In this document: in pieces, positions 25,488 to 35,283 of the stretch | Layout of the letters: the number at the start of each line of letters is the position of its first letter | Position numbering within the stretch: position 1 is the first letter of the stretch | NCBI GenBank assembly: GCA_937127165.1 | Contig: CAKZLR010000051.1 | Location: forward strand, 1 to 53,473 | Direction of reading: 5' to 3' | Origin: an uncultured Candidatus Peregrinibacteria bacterium | GTDB taxonomy: Bacteria > Patescibacteriota > JACMRA01 | Length of the DNA: 53,473 bases | The notes under the pieces: model-generated | The model's input: the letters and a program-made list of their open reading frames with translations, nothing else | The model's database searches: none | Told to the model about the DNA's origin: nothing | Made by a program: the position numbers and the translations under genes

Positions 25488-27599
25488 TTACTTTATTTCT
25501 AGAATTTTTTGGATATAATTAACTACTTGACTTGTCTTATAGTAAATGAAACCGGTTTGTGCAGCTAAATTAAGATTTTGAATAGTTTGGGTGAATAGTT
25601 CTGGTTGGCTGGTTTGTTTGGCCAACTTTTGCCAGTATTGTGGAACAGAAATTAACGGTTCTCCAACTAACCAAATTTCTGCAAAGTTTGGACAGTTTTT
25701 TTGAGAATTTACAAATCCAAAGTCTCCAATTCTTATGTTTATAATACCAACAAAATTTCTGATCAACTTGGAGTAAATTTTAGTTAGGCTGCCAGATTCA
25801 CCTAAAGACAAATAATCGTTTGGACGGAAGTTATCTGTGAGACTCTTTTGAATTTTTTTAAGAGCGAAGTTGTTTCCGCTAAGAATTAGTACAGGGGACT
25901 GTTTTTCTGTAGCCAAATTGTGTTTCTCTTGGAGAAAATCAACTAAAGATGGAATATTTTTGGTTACAAAAGTTTTAATATTTTGATTGTGATAAATAAT
26001 TTTTGGATTAAAATTGTTGAAAATATCAGTTAAATCGGCAACATCTAAAAGTAGTTTAAAATCGCTTTCGGAAAGATAAGTTTGAATTTGTAAGTTTTGA
26101 AAACGACTAAAAAACTCAATAAAATAGTCACTTAATTCAAAATCAAGTTTAATTTTGGAAACTACAAGTTTTTGGTTGGTAAATTTTAGAGAAAGATTAG
26201 TGTTTGTGTCCCAAGATCGAATTTGTTTTAAAAAAGAATTGATTTTTTTAGCTACCTTTTTTTCCAATTCTTTGCTTTCTTTGCTTGCCTCAAAGAGAGG
26301 TAGATCCTTGATTGAATTGAACAAAAAGATTAATTTTTGTTTTAAGATTGTTTCGTTGCCTACTATATCATTTGGTTTATACCAATATTGGTAATTATTT
26401 AATGCCCAAAAAGGCTCCATAGCAAACAAGAAAAAGTCGTATCCAGCAAGCACTTTGGTAATTTGTTTGTGTTGATTTTTTGGGTTAATTTTTTGCCAGA
26501 CTTCCAAAAGCCATATAAATCTACCAAGATCGAGTGTTTCTTCGGAAAGACTTTTAATTTGCCACAAAATATCTTCAAATCTGTCCAATATACAATTAAA
26601 TTGTGGTTGCTTAAAAACCACCTCTTCTTCAAAATCTTCTTCAAAAGAATCAAACAAACATTCTACAAAAATTTTTTCTAAGTGAGAGTGGGTGTGTAGT
26701 TTAAAATGGTTGAAAAGGTTGTTGTTTTTATACACTATACTAGTATAGACAGCTGCCAGAATTATTTTTAATTCAAGCTCTATTGGGCTTTGAAGAAGGT
26801 CTAAAATCTGGTCAATCCAGGCTTGTTTTGGTTGTGAACAAATATAGTTTAATTTTTCCGATAGGCTATGAGATATAGTTTCGCCAAGTAAATTAATTTT
26901 TGTTTGATTGTTTTGGTGGTGGTTATGCGGGTTTAGGTTTAGTTCAAGAGGTTTAGGGTTGGAATAATATTCTATTTTTAATGGTAAAATTTCATTTTGT
27001 AAAAAATTGTATAATTCTCGAGCAAAATTCTGTTTTTTTAAAAAACTGACAATCTTTTGTAACAGAGCTGCAGTACACCATGTATCATACAAAGCCCTGT
27101 GAGTTTGACTAGGGTTTGGTTTAGTGAGATGTCTTTTTTCTGTAAAAAAAGCTGATAGATTTAGCTTTTCGACTAAAGATTCTAGATTTACTGCAGGCAG
27201 AAAAGTAAAGAGAATTTTGGTTGCTTGTAGAGTATCGATTACTTTAGCTTTTTCTGGTAAAAACCAATCTTCAGCTTTCAAGAATTTTAGATCAAAATCT
27301 ATTGAATGACCACAAATAACTCGACAATCTGATTGATGCTTATCCAACCAATTTGCCCAATTTTTTTGAGCATCAGCTATTTTTGGAGAACTACTCAGTT
27401 GTAATTCGGTGATACCAGTTAGTCTAGTGATTTTTTCATCAAGAGGCTTTCGATTTTGGACCAAAGTTTCAAATTGGTCAATTACTTGAATTTCCAATGT
27501 GACTACATCCAAATTTGCAATTATTCCTGCAATTTCTATGACTTGACCAGACAAAGGAGTTAGGTTGCTAGTTTCGCAGTCTAAAAAGAGAATTTTCAT
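25488..27599 (-). CDS. DnaQ-family 3'-5' exonuclease with long degenerate helicase-like tail
   Basis: The first about 200 residues form a DEDDh exonuclease: ILFLDCETSNLTPLSGQVIEIAG (Exo I), ICGHSIDFDLKFL (Exo II) and QTHRALYDTWCTAALLQ (Exo III). The remaining about 500 residues show no Walker A loop. The last about 130 loosely follow the second helicase domain of DinG: VLILSGNNFALKKIQKSL, then GIINIRIGDFGF, then EIWLVGEPLISVPQYWQKLAKQ. Firmicute DinG proteins carry a DnaQ-like domain in front of an XPD-type helicase, so this may be a DinG that lost ATPase activity. The helicase part is inference. I chose the ATG at 27599; the ATG six codons earlier lies in the promoter. Confidence 0.7.
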   Translation of the reverse strand: MKILFLDCETSNLTPLSGQVIEIAGIIANLDVVTLEIQVIDQFETLVQNRKPLDEKITRLTGITELQLSSSPKIADAQKNWANWLDKHQSDCRVICGHSIDFDLKFLKAEDWFLPEKAKVIDTLQATKILFTFLPAVNLESLVEKLNLSAFFTEKRHLTKPNPSQTHRALYDTWCTAALLQKIVSFLKKQNFARELYNFLQNEILPLKIEYYSNPKPLELNLNPHNHHQNNQTKINLLGETISHSLSEKLNYICSQPKQAWIDQILDLLQSPIELELKIILAAVYTSIVYKNNNLFNHFKLHTHSHLEKIFVECLFDSFEEDFEEEVVFKQPQFNCILDRFEDILWQIKSLSEETLDLGRFIWLLEVWQKINPKNQHKQITKVLAGYDFFLFAMEPFWALNNYQYWYKPNDIVGNETILKQKLIFLFNSIKDLPLFEASKESKELEKKVAKKINSFLKQIRSWDTNTNLSLKFTNQKLVVSKIKLDFELSDYFIEFFSRFQNLQIQTYLSESDFKLLLDVADLTDIFNNFNPKIIYHNQNIKTFVTKNIPSLVDFLQEKHNLATEKQSPVLILSGNNFALKKIQKSLTDNFRPNDYLSLGESGSLTKIYSKLIRNFVGIINIRIGDFGFVNSQKNCPNFAEIWLVGEPLISVPQYWQKLAKQTSQPELFTQTIQNLNLAAQTGFIYYKTSQVVNYIQKILEIK

Positions 27600-27608
27600 A
27601 TTAAACAC

Positions 27609-27637
27609 AACATACAAGTATTAACTTGAAAAGTCAA
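27609..27637 (-). promoter_or_regulatory. Promoter of the DnaQ-like gene, nearly leaderless
   Basis: On the minus strand a -35 TTGACT and a -10 TATGTT are exactly 17 bases apart. A start site six to seven bases after the -10 would lie two or three bases before the ATG at 27599, implying a nearly leaderless mRNA. Confidence 0.5.
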
Positions 27638-27718
27638 ACTAGATTTAAACTAGACTAAAAATAATTTTAATCACAAAACGATTGTATGCTTACAAAGTGT
27701 GAGAGAACTGTTACACAT

Positions 27719-29293
27719 TTACCTAATAAAAAACAAAGTTAGAGTAATTAAAGTTAAAAAACTTAAACTTACAATCACTAAATATCTTAAGATTTTTCCC
27801 TCGCCCTCACTAATTCCCACCGTAGCCATAGCCGCCAAAATGTTACTAATAGCAAACATATTACCAAAAGCACTACCTACTATTTGACCTACAACTAAGA
27901 CTGGGCGTTCATAGTTTAACATATTATTAATTTCTAACTGTAAGGAAGTAAAAAGTAGATTAGAAACTGTACTAGAACCTGTTAAAAAAGCACCTAAAGC
28001 ACCAATCAGTGGTGAAATAAAAATAAAATTGTCACCTGCCAACGTAACTATTCCATCAGACATTACTCGAATCATACTAGACATATCACTGTTGCTATTA
28101 GAATCAAATCTTAACAGCTCAACCAAAGCTAGTGCTGAACATAAAGTGATAATGGCTGGAACTAGTTTTTTCCAAGTCTCTCGAAGAGTGTGTTTAGTGT
28201 TTTCTAACTTAGCTTTAAAAAACCAAAGACAAAATATACACACAGGTAAAAATGGTAACAAACCGGGAATCATCAAAGGAGTGATATTATAAGTTAAGTT
28301 CTGCACTTCCAGAAAATCTGGAATAACTATTTTTATATTACTTAAAAAATCGCGAATTCCAAAACTTCTAACTCTAGTAATAATTAAAATCAGAGAAATT
28401 AGTAGGTACGGAAACCATGCCTTCAAAAACTCTTTTTTGGATACAAGTTTTTGTTCCTTTGCCACAGTTTCTAAATTTTCTGCTAAAAGAATATCTTTTG
28501 GAGTCAGCCAGTTATTTTTTGCTAGTAACACAAGTACTAGAATAGTAACCAAACCTCCGACAATTGAAGGAATTTCCACTCCTAAAAAAATAGCACTAAC
28601 AGAGTAAGTTACTAAAAACACGATTGCTGATAACAAAGTAAAGGGCATGATTTGAAAAACTGCTCGCCATCCACTAACTTTACGAAGAAGTTTGAGGTAA
28701 ACGATCATACCTACTATTGGCACCAATATACCAACTAAAAAATGTATTAATACAGAATTTTGTAATAACCAATGTTTATCTATTGGCTCTACTAAACCCA
28801 AAGTTGCAAGCATAGGAGTTCCACTAGCTCCGAAAGTAACTGCTGTAGAATTAAAAATAAGACTAATGATCACAGTAAATATAGGAGTAAAACCTAGACT
28901 AACTAACAAAGGTGCAACGATGGCAGCGGGAGTGCCGAAACCTGCAATACCTTCTAGAAAATTGGAAAAAGCATAGCCTACAATTAATAATTGAACTCTA
29001 GCATCTTTATGAATATTTGAAAGGCTAAGCTGGATTACCTGAATTTGTTTGGTTTTTAGTAGAATTTGTAATAACCAAATGGCTCCAAATATGATTAGCA
29101 AAATTTCTATGGCTTTTAGAGTACCTACCAGCCAAATAACCAAAACTTCAAAAATTGAATTTTTCCAGACAAGTATAGAAATTATACTAGTTAGTAGTAG
29201 ACCAATTGGCAAAACTTTTTTAGCAGGTAAATTAAAGACTGACATGGATACGACAACCCATATAATAGGTAAAACTGACCAAAAGAAAAACAT
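27719..29293 (-). CDS. lctP: L-lactate permease family transporter
   Basis: LctP-family permeases import lactate or glycolate with protons. The protein (about 524 residues) has some twelve to fourteen membrane helices. Characteristic stretches are SNFLEGIAGFGTPAAIVAPLLVSLGF near 125-150, NSTAVTFGASGTPMLATLGL near 165, the late FISPLIGALGAFLTGSSTVSNLLFTSLQ, and VGQIVGSAFGNMFAISNILAAMATVG close to the C terminus. I chose the ATG at 29293, which begins at the first hydrophobic helix; a frame extends 63 codons upstream to a TTG but has no family similarity. No lactate dehydrogenase or utilisation genes are adjacent. Confidence 0.9.
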   Translation of the reverse strand: MFFFWSVLPIIWVVVSMSVFNLPAKKVLPIGLLLTSIISILVWKNSIFEVLVIWLVGTLKAIEILLIIFGAIWLLQILLKTKQIQVIQLSLSNIHKDARVQLLIVGYAFSNFLEGIAGFGTPAAIVAPLLVSLGFTPIFTVIISLIFNSTAVTFGASGTPMLATLGLVEPIDKHWLLQNSVLIHFLVGILVPIVGMIVYLKLLRKVSGWRAVFQIMPFTLLSAIVFLVTYSVSAIFLGVEIPSIVGGLVTILVLVLLAKNNWLTPKDILLAENLETVAKEQKLVSKKEFLKAWFPYLLISLILIITRVRSFGIRDFLSNIKIVIPDFLEVQNLTYNITPLMIPGLLPFLPVCIFCLWFFKAKLENTKHTLRETWKKLVPAIITLCSALALVELLRFDSNSNSDMSSMIRVMSDGIVTLAGDNFIFISPLIGALGAFLTGSSTVSNLLFTSLQLEINNMLNYERPVLVVGQIVGSAFGNMFAISNILAAMATVGISEGEGKILRYLVIVSLSFLTLITLTLFFIR

Positions 29294-29723
29294 AAACAAT
29301 TTAGAATTTAAAAGAGGTTTAAGATCATTCAGATCTATTTTTAAAAAGATTGAACTCTTACCTGTTTTGAAAGAAAGGGGTCGTAAACTGATCGTTAATA
29401 AATTTTGTATAATGTAACTACAACCCAAACATACTGATCTTTTAGGATAATTATGAAATGATGTTTTGTTTTCAACAAACAAATTTTAGCAAATAACTAG
29501 CTGCTAATTTACCAAGCCAAAAATTTTTGGTACATATACCTTTCATTGGCATGTCTTTAGTAATTGTAAACACTCTCTTTGGTTAAGCTTTTTGTAGATA
29601 CAATACAAAAGAATCTGACAGTTTTACTAAACTAAAAGCTATTTTTTAATAGGATAAAATAACTGTTACATTTACAAGCTTATTGAGACTATGGCTAAAG
29701 TTGGTTCATGTCCCAGATGCAGT
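29294..29723. other. Gap of 430 bases between lctP and gdhA
   Basis: Should hold the lctP promoter on the minus strand. The upstream open extension of lctP looks non-coding. A plus-strand frame at about 29691 (starting like a small zinc ribbon) overlaps the 3' end of gdhA and is judged a shadow. Confidence 0.4.
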
Positions 29724-30995
29724 TTATATCCAACCTCTATCTTTCATGGCGTTAACTACACGGTTGATAGCCACAATATAAGCTCCATACCTTAAACCAG
29801 CTTCATATTCCTGAGCTGTTTCCCAGCAGTTATCAAAAGCCTCAATCATAATTTCTTTAAGTTTGCTTTTTACTTCTTCAGCTTTCCAGTAATAGTTACT
29901 AGCATTCTGTACTTGTTCAAGATAGCTTACCGTCACTCCACCAGCATTCGCTAGAATATCTGGAATTATTTTTACACCTTTTTTATATAGATATTCGTCT
30001 GCATCAGGCGAGATTGGTCCATTAGCTAGTTCAACGATTATATCAGCTTGTACATTTTCTACATTTTCATGAGTGATGGAGTTTTCCAAGGCGGCCAAAA
30101 CCAAAACGTCAACTTTTAAGCTGGTTATTTCTTTGTTCTCTATTTGATCTTCAGACTCTTTGAAAGTATCGACTCTTCCGTGAATTTTTTTGTGTTCGAT
30201 TAATTCAGGAATGTCTAAACCACGGGCCGAGAAAGCCATGCTTCGAGAGTCACTCACAGCTACAACTTTATAGCCCTTTTGGTAGGCGATATTAGCAAAA
30301 ATTGATCCAGCATTACCAAAACCCTGTACGGCAATTGTGGCATCAGCTTTTAATTGTAGTTTTTTAGCCAAAGCTTCAAACACATAATAAGCTCCGTCGG
30401 CAGTAGCTGTGTCTCTACCTAAAGAACCGCCAAGAGAAACAGGCTTACCGGTTATGACACCTCGATTGTAGAAATTTTGATTCAGTTTTTCATATTCGTC
30501 CATCATCCAAGACATAATTTTGGCATTAGTATAAACATCGGGAGCGGGTATATCTATATCTGGTCCAATGTTTTTATGTATTGCTTGAATATAGCCTCGC
30601 GACAATCTTTCTAACTCTGATTCGGATAATTTAGATGGGTCAACGATAATTCCACCTTTACCACCACCTAGAGGAATATTTACAACCGCACATTTCCAAG
30701 TCATCCACATACTAAGAGCTTTAACTTCGTCTTCGCTAACTTGGGGGTGAAAGCGAATACCTCCTTTGTATGGACCTCTAGCATTGTTGTGTTGACTACG
30801 AAAACCTTCAAAAACCTTAATACTACCATCGTCCATTTTTACGGGAATAGCTACTTTAAGAACTTTTTGTGGGTATTGCAAAAACTCTAAAGCATCAGAA
30901 GACAAACCAATCAAGTCAGCAACATCTTTTAAAGTTTCTACCGCACTGTGGTAGGGATTGATTTGATTGAGTAGATTGTTATTTTGATTAGCCAT
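29724..30995 (-). CDS. gdhA: Glutamate dehydrogenase (Glu/Leu/Phe/Val family)
   Basis: This enzyme interconverts glutamate with 2-oxoglutarate and ammonia. The 423-residue protein shows the GDH motifs: IPVKMDDGSIKVFEGFRSQHNNARGPYKGGIRFHP, the catalytic stretch ALSMWMTWKCAVVNIPLGGGKGGI with the active lysine, DIDIPAPDVYTNAKIMSWMMDEY, TGKPVSLGGSLGRDTATADG, and the Rossmann loop VQGFGNAGSIFANIAYQKGYKVVAVSDS. The late NAGGVTVSYLEQVQN is also standard. I chose the ATG at 30995, giving MANQNN; the upstream 23 codons are lysine/phenylalanine-rich and unlikely to be translated. It links nitrogen and central carbon metabolism and stands alone. Confidence 0.95.
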   Translation of the reverse strand: MANQNNNLLNQINPYHSAVETLKDVADLIGLSSDALEFLQYPQKVLKVAIPVKMDDGSIKVFEGFRSQHNNARGPYKGGIRFHPQVSEDEVKALSMWMTWKCAVVNIPLGGGKGGIIVDPSKLSESELERLSRGYIQAIHKNIGPDIDIPAPDVYTNAKIMSWMMDEYEKLNQNFYNRGVITGKPVSLGGSLGRDTATADGAYYVFEALAKKLQLKADATIAVQGFGNAGSIFANIAYQKGYKVVAVSDSRSMAFSARGLDIPELIEHKKIHGRVDTFKESEDQIENKEITSLKVDVLVLAALENSITHENVENVQADIIVELANGPISPDADEYLYKKGVKIIPDILANAGGVTVSYLEQVQNASNYYWKAEEVKSKLKEIMIEAFDNCWETAQEYEAGLRYGAYIVAINRVVNAMKDRGWI

Positions 30996-31416
30996 AGAAT
31001 ATAATATTTTGTTAGTTTTAGTAAAAAAAACATTTTTTAAAAAACTTTTTTGTAAAAAAGTCAACAGATTAGACTATACCCCAACTTTACAAAAAAATTT
31101 TAATTTTTGCCCTATTTTGAGATAATACTTTTTAGATTTAAAATCCTACTTTTACCCAATTTAAAATTTAAAGAAAGATAAATTTTCTGACAAATTTATC
31201 TACAAGTATCTACAAGTTGCCATTTTTTGTAAGCTTCGAATACTAAAGTTAGTTTTCTTAAAAAGAATCAATTAATTCATAAGCATAAGAAGATGCATAA
31301 ATTACAAATGCAAATAACTTAGCTAAGTATTGATATTTTCTATTTTCTAGGATTCTCATCAAAAAGACGTTTTACAACAAAAGCAAAGTTTAGAATTTAA
31401 CTCAACTATCTAAAAC
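30996..31416. other. AT-rich gap of 421 bases between gdhA and the YdjM-like gene
   Basis: Nothing coding seen. A TTGACT box on the minus strand about 65 bases before the gdhA start may be its -35, with TTTAAA 17 bases on. Confidence 0.4.
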
Positions 31417-32115
31417 TTAAATATAACCACCAATTTGCCAGTATTGATACAAGAGCCAGATATTCAGAATCCATAAAATTAATCCCAAAATTGACTCGAT
31501 TATACTGTTGGTGCGAAACAATTTTAATCCAAATTTGTGTTTGATTGGCCAGAACAAAGGAATTCCTTCTTTGGTTAAAAAATCTCCAAGTAAATGCACA
31601 ACATAACCAAAAAATATAAACCACAACCCAGTAATTAGGTTTTGAATTTCAAAAGAAAAATGATAGATTCTACCTAGCCATACAAGTAAAACAAGAAAAA
31701 CAATCAAACTAGCTAGACCAATTTGTTTTTTACTGAAAAAATTACCACTAAATTTTTGAATTTGAATTAGAGAATTTTGAAATATAGCAAAACCGAACCA
31801 GGCTCCCACAAAAGCAAAGTACAAAAGTATTATTGGTAAAATTTGATCAAAAAACCGTAGACCTAAATCAATCAGTGTAATCAAAAGATAAAGAATAACT
31901 ACGGCCAGTAGACTGTGTGTCACTCCGCGGTGCCTGAGCAGTTTTGTAATAATCGGAATTTTTTTGCTTATTTGGCTATTAGGGTGATCTATGTCGGGCA
32001 GCAAGGAGCCTACAATTACAAATAAAATCAGGGGCAACCAAAAGGGTTTGTTAAGTAGTAGACTAGCTCCAATAACGGTAGCAGTGGCTGAAGTTGTGTG
32101 ATTAATAGCAAGCAT
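31417..32115 (-). CDS. YdjM-like membrane-bound metal-dependent hydrolase
   Basis: This 232-residue membrane protein matches the YdjM/DUF457 family of putative metal hydrolases. Conserved pieces are the N-terminal NHTTSATATVIGA, GSLLPDIDHPNSQISKKIP near 37, the KLLRHRGVTHSLLAV motif near 58-72, and GYVVHLLGDFLTKEGIPLFWP near 175. These His and Asp residues are the presumed metal ligands. Five or six membrane helices are visible. The family was named for an SOS-regulated E. coli gene, but its substrate is unknown. uppP lies upstream on the same strand after 213 bases. Confidence 0.85.
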   Translation of the reverse strand: MLAINHTTSATATVIGASLLLNKPFWLPLILFVIVGSLLPDIDHPNSQISKKIPIITKLLRHRGVTHSLLAVVILYLLITLIDLGLRFFDQILPIILLYFAFVGAWFGFAIFQNSLIQIQKFSGNFFSKKQIGLASLIVFLVLLVWLGRIYHFSFEIQNLITGLWFIFFGYVVHLLGDFLTKEGIPLFWPIKHKFGLKLFRTNSIIESILGLILWILNIWLLYQYWQIGGYI

Positions 32116-32328
32116 TTGATTGTATTTAATTTAAAATAATATTGTAAATTTTTCGCAATTTGATTAGTTGACGAATGATTTTTAATGAAATAAGTGTTTT
32201 GATTTTTGTATAGAACTGTATAAAATTGATTAAATCAAAGTTTTTCCCCTAATCCTGAATTATATAAAAAAATTATGTAAAATTAATTGTAAAATTAATA
32301 ATTTTAATAACTGGAATTTTTAAGTAAT

Positions 32329-33282
32329 TTAAATCCAATAGACAATACCAAAAATTAAACTTGCCAGACAAATTCTGTAAACAATAAACACTCTAGCACT
32401 ATTAGTAGCAAGATATTTAAGAAGCCATTTTAGACAAATTAAACCAAAAAGATAAGCCAATAAAAATGCTATAATTAAACTAATTAACGACAAATCAATA
32501 GTGTTTTCTGACCAATTCTGAATATTGGGTAAAATAAAGTTTGATTTTTGTGACATTTCTTTAATTATTTTTATTAAGTCATAAACTCCTGCTAGTCCAA
32601 GTGCGGGAATAGAAAGTAAGAAAGAAAATCTGACCGATTCTTGGCGATTTCTTCCCAAAAATAAAGCGCCTGCTAAAGTCGCTCCACTACGGGAAATACC
32701 GGGGAAAACAGCTAAACACTGACATCCCCCAATCACTAATACTTCCCAAACACCCATTTTGCTAGGTTTTAAAGAGTTTTTTCTGTTTTTATGGACAAGT
32801 TCACTGATTGAAATGAGTAACCCTCCTGCTAGGAGAAAATAGGCGATATTAAGAATATTTTCTCTCAATAATTCCACTTGATCTCGCACTAATAAAGCAA
32901 AAATTACAATAGGTAGAGTAGCGATTATCACCTGTGCAATTAAAATATCTAAATCTGCTTCTTTTTCGTCTCTAAAATTTGACTTGCCGGTTATCCAAGT
33001 AGTGATATTGTGACAACACTCACTAAAATCTTTTTTGCTGGAAAAAACTTTTATAATATGCAGAAACAAGTTTCTAAGTTCTGGCCAAAAATATTGTAAA
33101 ATAGCCACCAGAGTACCCATCTGAATTAGGTTGCTGGCGGCTAAGCCAATATCTTTGTGCACTAAAAATTCGGAAATTAACCTAAGATGAGCGGTTGAAG
33201 AGATGGGTAAAAATTCGGTTATTCCTTGAACTATGCCTAGTATTATAGCTAATAATAGCTCGTTAAGAGTGGAAAAACTCAT
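32329..33282 (-). CDS. uppP: Undecaprenyl-diphosphatase UppP (BacA)
   Basis: UppP removes a phosphate from undecaprenyl diphosphate so the lipid can carry cell-wall precursors again. The 317-residue protein has the two family motifs: GIVQGITEFLPISSTAHLRLI near residue 16 and FPGISRSGATLAGALFLGRNRQES near 203, holding the conserved Glu, Ser, Arg and Gly residues. About eight membrane helices are present. It is longer than the usual about 270 residues because of a polar loop (about 75-108) rich in Lys, Asp and Glu. A TTGACA box on the minus strand (33317-33322) about 35 bases before the ATG may belong to its promoter. Confidence 0.93.
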   Translation of the reverse strand: MSFSTLNELLLAIILGIVQGITEFLPISSTAHLRLISEFLVHKDIGLAASNLIQMGTLVAILQYFWPELRNLFLHIIKVFSSKKDFSECCHNITTWITGKSNFRDEKEADLDILIAQVIIATLPIVIFALLVRDQVELLRENILNIAYFLLAGGLLISISELVHKNRKNSLKPSKMGVWEVLVIGGCQCLAVFPGISRSGATLAGALFLGRNRQESVRFSFLLSIPALGLAGVYDLIKIIKEMSQKSNFILPNIQNWSENTIDLSLISLIIAFLLAYLFGLICLKWLLKYLATNSARVFIVYRICLASLIFGIVYWI

Positions 33283-33404
33283 AAAAATGAGTTAATAACA
33301 GACTTTTTATAGCTTTTGTCAATTATCTTATCTAATAAAAGACTACACACTATCTAACAGAAAATAGATTTTTAGTTTGGTAATCCTTTGAAATTATTAC
33401 CAAA

Positions 33405-34223
33405 TTAATCAAACCACTTAAGATTTTCTAAGATGTACTCTAATACCCAATTTTTGTTTATAATCACTTTTTTAACTCCTACTTTAGCCATTTTACGACC
33501 ACAGTCTTTACATGACCACCAATGTCCAGTTAGATAACAAGTAGAATCTTTTAATTGCTCTAATTTTTCTAGATTTGCAGGATTAGCTATTGCTTTGTCG
33601 AAATCTTGTTCGTTGTTAACCCCAAAAAAATCGTACAAAGCTTTTGCTTCCGAATGGTTGTCTTCATGGCTGCCCGGGTTTAGTTCATACCCAGTACCAC
33701 TAGGGATGGTAATAAATTGTTTGAGAGCTTCTCGCACATCCAGACCACTTCCTTCCAACACTTTTGGTAAGTTTTGTTTAATTTTTTGAATTTTAGAATC
33801 TTCGAGATTGTACATACTTTGAAGCATAGACCACCACTTTTGGTCTGTGGGAGTTTGCATAATATGTTTAGAAACATCCTGAGCGGTGGCGGTTATAACT
33901 TGATTGTCTTTGACAAACATTGAACCAGTTAGAAAGCAACCTTTGTATCCAAATTTAGTTCTTTGTTCAGTTATTAGTTTTTGTAATACTTCGAAGTATG
34001 GACTGACAGAATATTCTAACTCAAATTTACCCCAGAATGGTTGATAAATCCAAAATTCAAGATTTTGACGATTTTCCATTGTTTGGACTGTTTTATGCAA
34101 AAATAAACATTGTTGCAATTCAGGGATTTTGTTGGTTTGAATAAGTGTTTCGACTTTATAACTTAGAATCACTAATTTTAGCCCTTTGATATTTTTTTGG
34201 GATATAGTGTATGTTGGTTGCAT
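33405..34223 (-). CDS. Cytidine/dCMP deaminase-fold protein with N-terminal extra domain
   Basis: This 272-residue protein carries the zinc-deaminase signature in its C-terminal half. The first motif DNHSEAKAL supplies His190 and the catalytic Glu192; the second GHWWSCKDCGRKMAKVG supplies Cys238 and Cys241. The usual Pro before the first Cys is Ser. Such enzymes deaminate cytosine or dCMP, guanine, or tRNA bases. The N-terminal about 180 residues do not match a domain I know, though FLTGSMFVKDNQVITAT near 98-113 resembles the first strands of a deaminase fold, so a large insert may separate the strands from the HxE helix. I chose the ATG at 34223. Substrate is unknown; dCMP is a reasonable guess given the unusual thyA at 51254. 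Confidence 0.65.
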   Translation of the reverse strand: MQPTYTISQKNIKGLKLVILSYKVETLIQTNKIPELQQCLFLHKTVQTMENRQNLEFWIYQPFWGKFELEYSVSPYFEVLQKLITEQRTKFGYKGCFLTGSMFVKDNQVITATAQDVSKHIMQTPTDQKWWSMLQSMYNLEDSKIQKIKQNLPKVLEGSGLDVREALKQFITIPSGTGYELNPGSHEDNHSEAKALYDFFGVNNEQDFDKAIANPANLEKLEQLKDSTCYLTGHWWSCKDCGRKMAKVGVKKVIINKNWVLEYILENLKWFD

Positions 34224-35283
34224 AATTTTTCGTTTTAAAAGACAAACCAATATCACTGAGTATTTTTACCCAAATGTTTTTTGCTGATATGATTTTGAGT
34301 TCTAAATTTTAGTTAGATTTAACGGTGCAAGTGATATCCATAAGTTTAGAATAAAGTAAAATTAAGTCAAGAGGGTAATTTTTAAATTTTGTCATAAAAC
34401 AAGGTAGCTATTTTTTTCTTTGAGGTAAAGTTGATAAAACGAATAGGTTACAAAAGTAGTACCAGTCATTTCTAAAGGTTCTTCCAAAACAACCCGCATA
34501 AAAATTTTACAGGTAGCAAATAACCGTCGGTTTGTCTAGTTTTATAAAAGGTACCCCTAATAGCAACAAAAAACCAAAAAGAGTAAGTTCTCAGGAACCT
34601 GTATCTCACATTTTCCCAAGTCTTATAAGTAAAGAATAAAAGTAGGAATGATAATAAAAAATGTGGCTCCTTCGATGGTTATATAAATAAGCAAATTAAA
34701 AAACAAAAACAGAACCAAAAATTACCATTTTCCCAAAAATCTTTTTATTTAAAGTAGTAATATGTATGAAGACCAAAAAATCAAAAAATAAAAGTTTTAA
34801 CTCTTAATAGACAGTTGAGATATTTGACTCCAAATCTTAAAAACCGACTAATAACCGACTAATATTGGGAAACAGTAAAATGTAAGTTTATTAAAATCAA
34901 GTCAAAAGCTAAAAAACCATAACAACCTGTTTTTAGCAAAAAAGTTTAGAGACATCCATATAAACCAGACCAAAATTAAGGCACAATGTTTTTGACAAAA
35001 AACAGACTAGCTAAAAATATTAATCGTTGTCAAACTTCTTACAAGTGAGACTAAGTTGTAAACTTGGTTCACTAAAGCCTTGTCCTTCTTTATTTATTGT
35101 TTGGAAGTTTTGTATGGTTTTTTACTTGATAAGCTTAGGTCTTTATCCGACTTTAGTAAAATTAATAAGCCGAATTTAAGTAAAGTACAACTTTTTGTGG
35201 GTCTGTTTGTGAATATTGTTTTTTTAAATTTTAATTTTTTGGTTTTTAGAAATTTGCAGATATTTTAGATTTTGTATTCTAAC
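34224..35283. other. Gap of 1.06 kb, probably holding a decayed minus-strand membrane-protein gene
   Basis: No intact gene. On the minus strand several protein-like pieces lie in different frames: one with TWENVRYRFLRTYSFWFF and TDGYLLPVKFLCGLF (about 34490-34660), another with RVVLEEPLEMTGTTFVTYSF (about 34420-34500), and a hydrophobic piece near 34900-34985. They look like parts of one hydrophobic protein broken by frameshifts and stops. I cannot name the family. An 11-base direct repeat (ACCGACTAATA) is near 34843-34865. Confidence 0.35.

Noticed and set aside
29294..29482. N-terminal extension of the lactate permease
   Set aside because: Starts with TTG and has no family similarity; permease conservation begins at the ATG at 29293.
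29691..29810. Plus-strand frame starting MAKVGSCPRC, like a zinc ribbon
   Set aside because: It has only one Cys pair and runs into the antisense of the gdhA 3' end.
35080..35268. Plus-strand frame of 62 codons
   Set aside because: Starts with TTG, is Phe/Leu-rich as random AT-rich DNA gives, has no promoter and no similarity.
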